A stretch of DNA of 5,861 nucleotides from JAAYBY01 sp964654125 (GTDB lineage Bacteria > Bacillota > Clostridia > Saccharofermentanales > UBA5734). The notes under the pieces were generated by a model, which saw only the letters and a program-made list of their open reading frames with translations, made no database searches and was not told the origin of the DNA. The stretch lies in NCBI GenBank assembly GCA_964654125.1, contig CAZZGG010000139.1:1-5861 (forward strand), in the 5' to 3' direction. Of this stretch, positions 1-5,824 are shown in pieces (within the stretch, counting starts at the first letter, position 1; each line of letters starts with the position of its first letter). A program made the position numbers and the translations under genes.

Positions 1-56
1 AGAGCAACCGGCTCATAACCGGTCGGTCCGGGGTTCAAGTCCCTGAAGGCCCACCA
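1..56 (+). tRNA. tRNA-Met (CAU anticodon), 5' end outside window
   Basis: This is the 3' part of a tRNA that starts before the window. Visible parts are the 3' half of the D-stem (GAGC, 2-5), the anticodon stem ACCGG/CCGGT (7-11 with 19-23) around a seven-base loop with anticodon CAT at 14-16, a T-arm with stem CGGGG/CCCTG, the 3' acceptor strand AAGGCCC (46-52), discriminator A53 and an encoded CCA (54-56). The anticodon stem lacks the three consecutive G:C pairs of an initiator tRNA, so this is an elongator-type tRNA. A CAU anticodon can also belong to the lysidine-modified tRNA-Ile2, and without the 5' half I cannot exclude that. About 20 bases are missing upstream. Confidence 0.9.
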
Positions 57-69
57 AAACTTCATATCC

Positions 70-154
70 GGGAGGGTTCCTGAGCGGCCAAAAGGGGCAG
101 ACTGTAAATCTGTTGTCAACGACTTCGGTGGTTCGAATCCACCTCCTCCCACCA
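70..154 (+). tRNA. tRNA-Tyr (GTA)
   Basis: This is a complete class II tRNA of 85 bases. The acceptor stem GGGAGGG (70-76) pairs with TCCTCCC (144-150) with one G·T pair, followed by discriminator A151 and an encoded CCA (152-154). The anticodon stem is 97-101 with 109-113, and the loop carries GTA at 104-106. A long variable arm precedes the T-arm, whose stem GGTGG/CCACC encloses TTCGAAT. It lies 13 bases after the CAU tRNA, so both are probably cut from one transcript that ends at the terminator just downstream. Confidence 0.97.
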
Positions 155-177
155 GATAAAAGGGATTTACCCTTAAG

Positions 178-208
178 AAAAAAGCCTTGGCATGCCAAGG
201 CTTTTTTT
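178..208. terminator. Bidirectional intrinsic terminator
   Basis: Positions 181-204 form a perfect 24-base inverted repeat (arms AAAGCCTTGGCA and TGCCAAGGCTTT). It is preceded by a run of A (178-183) and followed by a run of T (202-208). Read rightward it ends the tRNA transcript; read leftward, the A-run becomes a U-tract about 20 bases after the stop codon of the oxidoreductase gene. It therefore serves two converging transcription units. Confidence 0.9.
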
Positions 209-226
209 CTTCTAACTCTAGTTTTT

Positions 227-1236
227 TTAAGCAAATGGGACCCACTGACCACTTCTAGCCGACTCGTAAGTTGACAACACAGCCCAAAGGGCTGGGTAGG
301 CTTCCTGACCGTCTAGCCAATAAGGCTTATTTGCCATGGCGCACTGATAAAAGTCATCAATCAGCAAAGCGTGACCGCTGCCGTATTCAGCCTTCCTGCC
401 TGTGGGGGGAGCTGATCTTTGCACCAGTACCCGAATATCGTCTCCTTCTTCTAACCAAAGATTTGGCCCGCGCAGGTGCAAGGATCCTAACTCACATTGG
501 ATGATCAGGCTGTTATCGTTACCGGCATAGTTATTGCTGGCATGCAAAAGGCAGGTCGATCCGTTGGCATAGACGATTACTGCATGGGCGTTGTCTTCGA
601 CTTCAATCTGGTTTTCTAATAGCCCTTGCGAGATAGAGCCCTTAATGCGGGCAAAGGGTCCGCCCAGATAATAGGCCAGATCGATCGTGTGGATAGCCTG
701 GTTGATCAGGACCCCACCGCCTTCAGTAGCCCACTTGCCCCGCCAGGCATCTGCTGCATAATACGAGGCGTCACGGTACCAGGTGACATTGACCTTGATG
801 GCCTTTACGGCTCCAAGCTCAGAGCTGGCCAGGATCTTTTTGCATGCGACGGTGGATTTGTTATAGCGGTTTTGAAAAACTATGCCCAGCCTCCCCAGCT
901 GGCCTGCCTCTAGCATGGCCCTGGCGTCTGCTTTATGAATGGCCATGGGCTTTTCACAAAGCACATAGCAACCATGGGCCAGGCTGGCCAGCACCATCTC
1001 ACAATGTTCATGGTGCGGGGTCATGATATGAATAACGTCAAGCTCATTTTCAGACAGCAGCTTTTTGTAGTCTGTATATATGTGTGCAGCGGGAGCATAC
1101 TGTCTTGCCATTTCTTTTGCCCGGCTCGGATTTAGATCGCAAAAAGCATCTATTTGGGCATAATCAAGCTGACCCAAGGCTTGCATATGAGCGGGAGCTA
1201 TATTGCCGCAGCCAATCAGTCCAACTTCTCTTTCAT
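227..1236 (-). CDS. Gfo/Idh/MocA-family NAD(P)-dependent oxidoreductase, start apparently frameshifted
   Basis: Members of this family oxidise or reduce sugars, inositols and related polyols with NAD(P). The substrate cannot be told from the sequence. From the first in-frame ATG (1184-1186) the frame gives 319 residues. It shows the family EKP motif (residues 78-80) that closes the Rossmann domain, and a GGGVLINQAIHTIDL segment (157-170) with the likely catalytic His166. The cofactor loop is missing from that product: it is encoded just upstream in the same frame, where 1186-1225 reads VGLIGCGNIAPAHM with GxGxxA. That frame is open back to a TAG at 1262-1264 but has no ATG, GTG or TTG. An ATG at 1234-1236 lies in another frame and reads MKEKLD then stop. 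One extra base after its third or fourth codon would give MKEKVGLIGCGN, a normal family start. The coordinates run to this presumed original ATG. It is either a frameshifted gene, possibly dead, or a sequencing error. It lies 37 nt after the nitroreductase stop, with only a weak ribosome binding site, and is probably last in the murD unit. Confidence 0.85.
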
Positions 1237-1273
1237 TTTGCTGTCTTTCTACTTTAGTTTGCTAATTGGTGCT

Positions 1274-1786
1274 TCAGCAGTACTTCTCGAAACAGGCGAT
1301 TTCAGCCATGTCTTTGCGGTTGGTGGGCCGGGGGCTGGCTGCTGCATAACCCAGCGGTGTAACAGCAACAACCCTGACCTCAGCTGGGATCTTGAGCAGC
1401 TCTTTGACACGGGCTTCGTTAAAGCTGCCCAGCCAACAGGTGCCCAGGCCTAGTTCATGGGCTGCTAAAATAAGGTAGGCGGTGGCGATGGAAAGGTCAA
1501 CTGTATCGCGCGGTTGACCACAGGACATTATACCGCCTGGATTAGTAGCACAGGCAACAATCACTGCAGGTGCCTGACCGACAAAGCCCTGGTTGTTACA
1601 AGCCCCGACCATATCTGCTATCATGTCCTTGTCTTGCACGACAATAAATTTCCAGTCTTGGCGGTTACTGGCTGAAGGCGACAATCTGGCAGCTTCCAGA
1701 ACAAGATCAATTTTTTCTTTTTCCACTGCTTGATCTGCATACTTCCTGATGCTGCGTCTTTCCCGAATAGCCGTCATTACATCCAT
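1274..1786 (-). CDS. Nitroreductase-family flavoprotein
   Basis: This 170-residue protein belongs to the nitroreductase family, FMN enzymes that use NAD(P)H to reduce nitro groups, quinones or flavins and usually act as cytosolic dimers. The N-terminal RRSIRKY (10-16) is the typical FMN-phosphate contact, followed by ARLSPSASNRQDWKF (about 33-47), which matches the usual A..APS..N.QPW.F pattern with Asp in place of Pro. GLGTCWLGSF (about 112-121) and the C-terminal TPLGYAA...P..RKDMAEI are also characteristic. The length fits the short branch of the family. The ATG at 1784-1786 has an AGGAGG site (complement of 1796-1801) nine bases upstream. It lies 41 nt after murD with no terminator between them, so co-transcription is likely. 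The true substrate is unknown. The final residues contain two Cys (CFEKYC), which may be incidental. Confidence 0.9.
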   Translation of the reverse strand: MDVMTAIRERRSIRKYADQAVEKEKIDLVLEAARLSPSASNRQDWKFIVVQDKDMIADMVGACNNQGFVGQAPAVIVACATNPGGIMSCGQPRDTVDLSIATAYLILAAHELGLGTCWLGSFNEARVKELLKIPAEVRVVAVTPLGYAAASPRPTNRKDMAEIACFEKYC

Positions 1787-1795
1787 TAGTAATTT

Positions 1796-1801
1796 CCTCC
1801 T
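1796..1801 (-). promoter_or_regulatory. Ribosome binding site of the nitroreductase gene
   Basis: The minus strand reads AGGAGG here, nine bases before the ATG at 1786. This is a near-ideal Shine-Dalgarno sequence and supports that start. Confidence 0.85.
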
Positions 1802-1827
1802 GTTAGATCAAAGGTTCTGCTTTGTGC

Positions 1828-3252
1828 TTATCCTAGCTGGTGGACCAGCTCTTTAAACAAGTTGCCCCTTTCTTCAAAGTGGCGGAATTTATCATAGCTG
1901 GTGCCAGCTGGGCTCAGCACCACCACTTCACCTGGCTTTGCCATTTGCCGGGCCTTGGCCACAGCACAGGCATAATCATCACATCTGGCTATCTCAAGCT
2001 CTTGATAAAGCACACCACAGTAGCCGGCTTCTCTTTGCAGGGCCTGATCAATCAGGTCGGCATTGGCACCGCAATAGACGATCTTGTGCGCTACTGAAAG
2101 GATCGCCTCGCCTAGGCCGCTGTAATCACTTTTTTTGTCCTGGCCGCCTAAGATCAGCACACCTTTTTCCTGGCGCTCTGCCAGGGCATGCAAGGCAGCC
2201 TTGGTCCTCGTTGGGCTGGTGTCAATGGAACTGTTATAGTACCTGACCCCGTCCAGTTCCCGCACCAGTTCCAGCCTGTGTTCAACCCCAGGAAAGCTGC
2301 GTGCCACTGCCGCAATATCTTCTGCTTTTACATAAGGCCAGGTTGCCGCTGCTGCAGCCAGATAATTTTCCACATTATGTTGGCCTGGTATCAGGATTTC
2401 AGCTGCTTTAATAATATTTGTCAGCTGGTCTTGATCCTTTTTGACCAGCCAGCCCTTGTCCAGCACAAAGCCCTGGCTGGTTTCTGCTGTCTGACCATTA
2501 AAAAAGACCACTTCTCCCCTGGCTTCGGTTGCCAGGGAAAAACTTTCATAATTGGCCTGGTTGAGAATGAGGCGGCCATAAAAAGGCTGATAGAGCAGGA
2601 TGTTTCTTTTCGCATCAATATACTCCTGATAGTCTTTATGCACATCAAGATGGTTCGGCGAAATATTGGTCACTACTGCCGTTTCCGGGCTGATCCGCAT
2701 GCTCATGAGCTGGAAACTGGATAGTTCCAAAACCACCTTGTCAGAAGGCCGGATCGCTTCCACCTGATCCAGTAGTGGCATGCCTATGTTGCCACCCAGA
2801 TGAACTTTATAACCCGCCTGGGCCAGGATCAGGCTGATCAGGGTGCTGGTGGTTGTCTTGCCGTCGCTGCCTGTTATGCCAAAGACAGGTGCCTGGCAAA
2901 GCTCCATGAAGACCTCCATTTCAGAGGTGATCACCGCTCCCCGCTCACGCTCAGCTAGAAGCTCAGCCAGATCCCAGCGCACCTTGGGGGTGCGGAAGAT
3001 GACATCGAAGCCTTTTAGATTGTACAGGTAATCTGGTCCCAGTGACCATTCCAGACTGATGCCTTCCCTGGCAAAGTCCTCTTTGGTCCGGCCTATCACA
3101 GGATCGGCAGCATCCAGCTGATCAAAAGCTGTCATTTTACAGCCAAAACGGGCCAAGAAACGGATCAGGGGCCGGTTGCTGATGCCAATACCCAAAACAG
3201 CAACCTTCTTGCCTTTGATAAAACTGGCAAATTTATCTAATTTTTTATTCAC
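1828..3252 (-). CDS. murD: UDP-N-acetylmuramoylalanine--D-glutamate ligase (MurD)
   Basis: MurD adds D-glutamate to UDP-MurNAc-L-Ala using ATP, a cytosolic step of peptidoglycan synthesis. From the GTG start the protein has 474 residues, about the usual length. The N-terminal Rossmann-like domain has KVAVLGIGISNRPL (about 16-29), which binds the UDP part. The central ATPase domain has P-loop GSDGKTTT (128-135), VLELSSFQL (174-182), NHLDVH (200-205) and YIDAKRNIL (211-219), whose Lys215 is the likely carbamylated lysine. The C-terminal domain has EHR (324-326), YNSSIDTSPTRT (339-350) and LSPAGTSYDKFRHFEERG (446-463). GTG at 3250-3252 is chosen because GGAGG lies five bases upstream. A more upstream ATG at 3403-3405 would add 51 residues without family character and would run through the tRNA-Leu gene. 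murD stands here apart from other cell-wall genes, probably as first gene of a three-gene unit. Confidence 0.96.
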   Translation of the reverse strand: MNKKLDKFASFIKGKKVAVLGIGISNRPLIRFLARFGCKMTAFDQLDAADPVIGRTKEDFAREGISLEWSLGPDYLYNLKGFDVIFRTPKVRWDLAELLAERERGAVITSEMEVFMELCQAPVFGITGSDGKTTTSTLISLILAQAGYKVHLGGNIGMPLLDQVEAIRPSDKVVLELSSFQLMSMRISPETAVVTNISPNHLDVHKDYQEYIDAKRNILLYQPFYGRLILNQANYESFSLATEARGEVVFFNGQTAETSQGFVLDKGWLVKKDQDQLTNIIKAAEILIPGQHNVENYLAAAAATWPYVKAEDIAAVARSFPGVEHRLELVRELDGVRYYNSSIDTSPTRTKAALHALAERQEKGVLILGGQDKKSDYSGLGEAILSVAHKIVYCGANADLIDQALQREAGYCGVLYQELEIARCDDYACAVAKARQMAKPGEVVVLSPAGTSYDKFRHFEERGNLFKELVHQLG

Positions 3253-3257
3253 AAAAA

Positions 3258-3262
3258 CCTCC
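3258..3262 (-). promoter_or_regulatory. Ribosome binding site deciding the murD GTG start
   Basis: The minus strand reads GGAGG here, five bases before GTG at 3252. It fixes the start of murD inside a longer open frame. Confidence 0.8.
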
Positions 3263-3289
3263 GCAAAACAAATGACTATTTTCAATTTG

Positions 3290-3318
3290 ATTATAGAATA
3301 CCTCTTGCATTTTGGCGA
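3290..3318 (-). promoter_or_regulatory. Predicted murD promoter
   Basis: The minus strand has a perfect -10 box TATAAT (complement of 3290-3295). Exactly 17 bases upstream is TCGCCA (complement of 3313-3318), a four-of-six match to the -35 consensus. Transcription would start near 3283, giving a leader of about 30 bases before the murD GTG. It shares DNA with the tRNA-Leu promoter on the other strand. Confidence 0.65.
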
Positions 3319-3333
3319 GTCATGTTGTAAGAT
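3305..3333 (+). promoter_or_regulatory. Predicted tRNA-Leu promoter
   Basis: TTGCAT (3305-3310) and TAAGAT (3328-3333) are 17 bases apart, and the -10 box ends 13 bases before the tRNA. The -35 box is weak (three of six) and the -10 box matches four of six. The position is what supports the call, since the tRNA needs a promoter between it and the minus-strand murD. Confidence 0.5.
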
Positions 3334-3346
3334 AAGCTTCGACCCC

Positions 3347-3433
3347 GCGGGAATGGCGGAATTGGCAGACGCGCTAGTTTCAGGTACTAGTGAATGTATG
3401 TTCATGCAGGTTCAAGTCCTGTTTCCCGCACCA
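3347..3433 (+). tRNA. tRNA-Leu (CAG)
   Basis: This is a complete class II tRNA of 87 bases. The acceptor stem GCGGGAA (3347-3353) pairs fully with TTCCCGC (3423-3429); A3430 is the discriminator and CCA is encoded at 3431-3433. The anticodon stem CTAGT/ACTAG encloses TTCAGGT with anticodon CAG at 3381-3383, which reads CUG codons. The long variable arm has a TGAA/TTCA stem. The T-arm has stem GCAGG/CCTGT around TTCAAGT. It stands alone with its own promoter and terminator. Confidence 0.97.
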
Positions 3434-3436
3434 GCT

Positions 3437-3470
3437 AATCTCAGGCAACATAACCGCCTGAGATTTTTTT
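3437..3470 (+). terminator. Intrinsic terminator of tRNA-Leu
   Basis: A ten-base-pair perfect stem (AATCTCAGGC at 3437-3446 with GCCTGAGATT at 3456-3465) encloses a nine-base loop and runs into seven Ts (3464-3470). It starts three bases after the CCA of tRNA-Leu. Confidence 0.92.
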
Positions 3471-3571
3471 ATGATATAGGTGAGTTATGTGTCATAGATA
3501 GTGATTAGGAAACATTCTAACACTTTGCGTGGCGGTTAGATCCATAATCCTAGGCTGACAGAGATCTTTTT

Positions 3572-3598
3572 TTGGCAACACCTGTTTTAAGGTCTAAT
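3572..3598 (+). promoter_or_regulatory. Possible promoter of the acetyltransferase gene
   Basis: TTGGCA (3572-3577) and TCTAAT (3593-3598) each match five of six consensus bases but are only 15 bases apart, shorter than the usual 16-18. It is the best candidate between the tRNA-Leu terminator and the gene at 3657. The rest of 3471-3640 shows no gene on either strand. Confidence 0.35.
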
Positions 3599-3644
3599 GG
3601 AACCAGATCCTCAGAAAGCTAGATGTCATCACGTTTGATAATTT

Positions 3645-3650
3645 GGAGGG
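3645..3650 (+). promoter_or_regulatory. Ribosome binding site deciding the TTG start
   Basis: GGAGGG lies here, with the GGAGG core ending seven bases before TTG at 3657. The next in-frame ATG (3666-3668) would be 16 bases away, too far for normal use, so the TTG is preferred. Confidence 0.75.
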
Positions 3651-3656
3651 ATTCAG

Positions 3657-4256
3657 TTGGTTAAAATGGATTTAGTAATCAAACCACTCTGCCAGCAACT
3701 TGCTGATGACTATTTTAGTTTTTTTGAAAACGTGGCTTTTACTGACGACTCACCCTACCGCTGCTACTGTCAGATTTACCAGATGGGCAAAAAAGAGTAT
3801 GATTTAGCCGCAGCCAGCTCCTGTCTGCAACAGAACCCCGGCCTGGCTTCGCGCCGAATCGCTGCAGAACAGATAGCAAACAGCCTTTTACGAGGCTATT
3901 TAGCCTATCTGGACGGTCAGGTGATCGCCTGGTGCAACGCCAATGACAGGGCTAGTTACCCGGCTGATCAGATCGATGATCTGCCCTTTAACCTGGCAAA
4001 AAAGGGCCAAGAAATCGGTGTGGTCTGTTTTCAGGTGGCACCGCAGCACCGTCAGAAAGGTGTTGCCAGTCAGCTCCTAGGGCGAGTTCTAGTTGACGCC
4101 AAAAGCTCTGGTTACCAGGCAGTGGCAGCTTTTCCTGTCATAAGATCTGCCCGCTTTGAATGGGACTCACCAGGTCCGGTCAGATTGTATGAGAAAATGG
4201 GTTTTGTCGCAGCAGGCCGCACAGGCCAGCGTCTGATCATGAAAAAATACTGCTGA
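3657..4256 (+). CDS. GNAT-family N-acetyltransferase
   Basis: The 199-residue product has the GNAT fold, whose members transfer an acetyl group from acetyl-CoA to an amine. The key segment VVCFQVAPQHRQKGVASQLLGRVL (about 122-145) is motif A: a beta strand, then the Q-x-x-G-x-A pyrophosphate loop (QKGVA) and the following helix. The C-terminal RLYEKMGFVAAGR (about 176-188) is the usual motif B region. The N-terminal part has a Cys-rich YRCYCQIY segment (about 34-41), which I recall from clostridial members of unknown substrate. No signal peptide or membrane segment is present. The TTG start is chosen for its spacing to GGAGGG. It is a single gene: a tRNA terminator lies upstream, and the next gene begins 77 bases after its stop with its own strong ribosome binding site. 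The acceptor could be an antibiotic, a metabolite or a protein; nothing here decides. Confidence 0.88.
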   Translation: MVKMDLVIKPLCQQLADDYFSFFENVAFTDDSPYRCYCQIYQMGKKEYDLAAASSCLQQNPGLASRRIAAEQIANSLLRGYLAYLDGQVIAWCNANDRASYPADQIDDLPFNLAKKGQEIGVVCFQVAPQHRQKGVASQLLGRVLVDAKSSGYQAVAAFPVIRSARFEWDSPGPVRLYEKMGFVAAGRTGQRLIMKKYC

Positions 4257-4283
4257 AGGCTATAAATCAGCCAAGAAAAATTG

Positions 4284-4289
4284 TATGAT
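4284..4289 (+). promoter_or_regulatory. Possible -10 element upstream of the two-gene module
   Basis: TATGAT matches five of six -10 consensus bases and lies 44 bases before the ATG at 4334. No good -35 is seen at the expected distance (TATAAA at 4261-4266). The ten bases TATGATATGA recur exactly at 5620-5629. Confidence 0.3.
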
Positions 4290-4333
4290 ATGAGCAAGAT
4301 CAAACTGATGGCGATTTTGCTAGGAGGTGCAAA

Positions 4334-4780
4334 ATGGATAACTTTGTAGATTATGAAAAACTGACCGCTGAAATCCTCGCAGAAAATGAAGGCTTTTTGG
4401 CAGAATTCCTGGAGGACCTTGACTCATCCGGCCTCAAGGAAGTGACTATAAGAAGGCACTACCAGAATGCCTCCTTTTACCTCAATACCTATTTGCAGAA
4501 CAATCTTCTGCGCATGGCAGAAGGCCTAGATTATTCCACTATCAGTGATTTTCTAGGCAATTTCTTCATCCGTAAATGTATGTGGTCAACCCCAGCTAGC
4601 ATTAAAACCACAGCTGCCAGCCTAAAAAAATTCTACAAGAGTATGCTGGACAAGGGCCATATTGATGAAGATGCCTACAACGACTTTTTAGACACTATCA
4701 GCTTTTCCATGGAGGACTGGCAAGCAGATTGTGAAATCTATAATGATCCAGATGCACCAAATCCGTTTGCATTTTTTTGA
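4334..4780 (+). CDS. Orphan tyrosine-recombinase core-binding-like (SAM-like) domain protein
   Basis: This 148-residue acidic protein is probably helical throughout. Residues about 22-105 resemble the N-terminal SAM-like, core-binding domain of phage-type integrases: FLEDLDSSGLKEVTIRRHYQ (about 25-44) resembles the first helix and turn, then FYLNTYL, a DFLGNFFIRK helix, and SIKTTAASLKKFYKSMLDKG (about 89-108), which resembles the final helix that contacts DNA in recombinases. The tail (109-148) is acidic and ends in DPDAPNPFAFF. The catalytic domain with its R-H-R-Y residues is entirely absent, and the gene is complete, since it has an ideal AGGAGG site (4322-4327) six bases before ATG and its own stop. 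It is therefore not a recombinase. Binding to DNA or to a partner protein is an inference. The next gene begins 23 bases after its stop (14 if its GTG were used), so the two are probably co-expressed. The domain match rests on pattern recognition only. Confidence 0.75.
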   Translation: MDNFVDYEKLTAEILAENEGFLAEFLEDLDSSGLKEVTIRRHYQNASFYLNTYLQNNLLRMAEGLDYSTISDFLGNFFIRKCMWSTPASIKTTAASLKKFYKSMLDKGHIDEDAYNDFLDTISFSMEDWQADCEIYNDPDAPNPFAFF

Positions 4781-4789
4781 ATATAGATT

Positions 4790-4798
4790 AAGGGGTGA
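4790..4798 (+). promoter_or_regulatory. Ribosome binding site of the helical protein gene
   Basis: AAGGGGTGA resembles AAGGAGGTGA with one base missing. It overlaps the possible GTG (4795) and ATG (4798) starts, so those are unlikely. TTG at 4804 lies five bases after it, at normal spacing. Confidence 0.5.
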
Positions 4799-4803
4799 TG
4801 TAT

Positions 4804-5601
4804 TTGGAAATGCAGGCATTTTACAAAAAAGCGGCTAGGCTTTTGGAAAAGATGAATCTAGCAGAAACTAAATATGTCTTGCACAACCTGGCCAGACAGA
4901 CACAAGAATTCGCCAGATCGCAGTTTTTGCACCTGCTTGAAGAGAGCCTGGGCCAGGCTGACCGTACTGCAAATGAATATAAACAAATTATCCCAGACAA
5001 GCAGATTAAGCAGCTGATGGCCGATTTGGAGAGAGATTTCGCCGCACTGCAAGATGGTACAATGAAGCTGGCTTGCGAATGTCACGAGGAATATGGCAGA
5101 GGCACCATGAATGACTGGGTCTCTTCCTACAGTGATCCTGATGGTGTGATTGACTTCATAGAAGAGGCAATCGCACTTGCTCAAGATTGCCTCTTTGACT
5201 GCCGCTACCAAGAGGCAAAAAGAATCTATGAACTGCTTTTCCAAAGCGTAATTACCGCCGAGGATGAAGATGGCGGTGATCTAGAAACCTTCACGCTTGA
5301 CGAGTTACATTACACAGACCTGATTGTGCTTGATGAAAAAAAACTTACTTTACAGGCTCTCTATGCCATATATCAAAGTCATGATCTAGAGCAAAGGCCA
5401 GCCGCCCTCTTTGCCTGCTTCGACTCCCCCATTTTCAGTGGGAATAAGCTAGAGATCAAGGATGTCTTTTTAGCCGGCCGGGAAGAAATAAAAGATCAAG
5501 CAGATTTCATACCCGCTTGGCTGGCTTACCTGCAAACGCAAAACGGCGCTGAAGCTGAACGCCTCTTAGCCGAAGCAAGTCAGTTGGCCGCCAAATTATG
5601 A
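4804..5601 (+). CDS. Hypothetical acidic helical-repeat protein
   Basis: I do not recognise this 265-residue protein. The N-terminus (about 1-50) looks like two amphipathic helices, with NLAETKYVLHNLARQTQEF around 18-36. Residues about 52-93 could form a longer helix. After a DPDG turn (111-114), IDFIEEAIALAQDCLFDCRYQEAKRIYELLFQ (about 117-147) resembles one TPR-like helix pair. An acidic linker TAEDEDGGD (151-159) and further helices follow. Four Cys lie at 91, 93, 129 and 133, without a clear metal site. There is no signal peptide or membrane segment. TTG at 4804 is chosen from the Shine-Dalgarno spacing; GTG 4795, ATG 4798 and ATG 4810 are alternatives and would change only a few residues. 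It follows the SAM-like gene closely and probably works with it. I have a loose memory of longer helical proteins of this style, so C-terminal shortening is possible, but all frames after the stop close quickly. Confidence 0.75.
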   Translation: MEMQAFYKKAARLLEKMNLAETKYVLHNLARQTQEFARSQFLHLLEESLGQADRTANEYKQIIPDKQIKQLMADLERDFAALQDGTMKLACECHEEYGRGTMNDWVSSYSDPDGVIDFIEEAIALAQDCLFDCRYQEAKRIYELLFQSVITAEDEDGGDLETFTLDELHYTDLIVLDEKKLTLQALYAIYQSHDLEQRPAALFACFDSPIFSGNKLEIKDVFLAGREEIKDQADFIPAWLAYLQTQNGAEAERLLAEASQLAAKL

Positions 5602-5616
5602 CCCTCACTTTAAAAC

Positions 5617-5625
5617 TGGTATGAT
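5617..5625 (+). promoter_or_regulatory. Extended -10 promoter-like site
   Basis: TGGTATGAT is a TGn extended -10 motif, 16 bases after the stop of the helical protein gene. The -35 region is poor, as is common for extended -10 promoters. Transcription would start near 5632 and run into the structured region. Confidence 0.4.
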
Positions 5626-5793
5626 ATGATCAGATAAAAAAGATACGTGTCTTAGGCTAAGGCCAGTAAGAAGGATTTTTTAAGTCCCAATGTAAGTTAG
5701 CCGGCTTAAGTTTTGGCTGCTCTTGTTAAGACTTGCTGCATGACGAGCACAAGCAAGATCCAGCTGGTTTCATAGAATAAAATTTATTAGAAG

Positions 5794-5824
5794 AACTGCT
5801 CACTGGGGAGGGAGTTAAGCAGTT
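5794..5824 (+). other. Hairpin with G-rich loop
   Basis: AACTGCT (5794-5800) and AGCAGTT (5818-5824) form a perfect seven-base-pair stem. Inside, ACT and AGT can pair to extend it with a small bulge, leaving the loop GGGGAGGG. No T-run follows, so it is not a terminator. The G-rich loop could act as a Shine-Dalgarno-like or protein-binding element, but no start codon follows at a suitable distance. Confidence 0.5.

Noticed and set aside
13..252. 79-residue minus-strand frame across the tRNA genes
   Set aside because: It is the antisense of the two tRNAs and the terminator. Its WIRTTEVVDNRF type of sequence is a well-known artefact of tRNA-Tyr antisense translation.
2188..2724. 178-residue plus-strand frame inside murD
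   Set aside because: It is a shadow of a clearly conserved gene on the other strand, with no ribosome binding site and no recognisable domain.
3253..3405. 51-residue N-terminal extension of MurD from an upstream ATG
   Set aside because: It reads through the antisense of tRNA-Leu and the promoter region, lacks family character, and the GTG at 3252 has its own GGAGG site.
3538..3573. Possible second terminator (AGATC/GATCT before seven Ts)
   Set aside because: The stem has only five pairs with a 20-base loop and is AT-rich; a strong terminator already lies at 3437-3470.
4858..5244. 128-residue minus-strand frame opposite the helical protein gene
   Set aside because: No ribosome binding site or domain is visible, while the plus-strand frame is longer and follows directly on the preceding gene.
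5642..5661. Short palindromes after the helical protein gene as its terminator
   Set aside because: CTTAG/CTAAG has a one-base loop and the AAGAT/GTCTT stem is weak with no T-run next to it, so neither is a credible intrinsic terminator.
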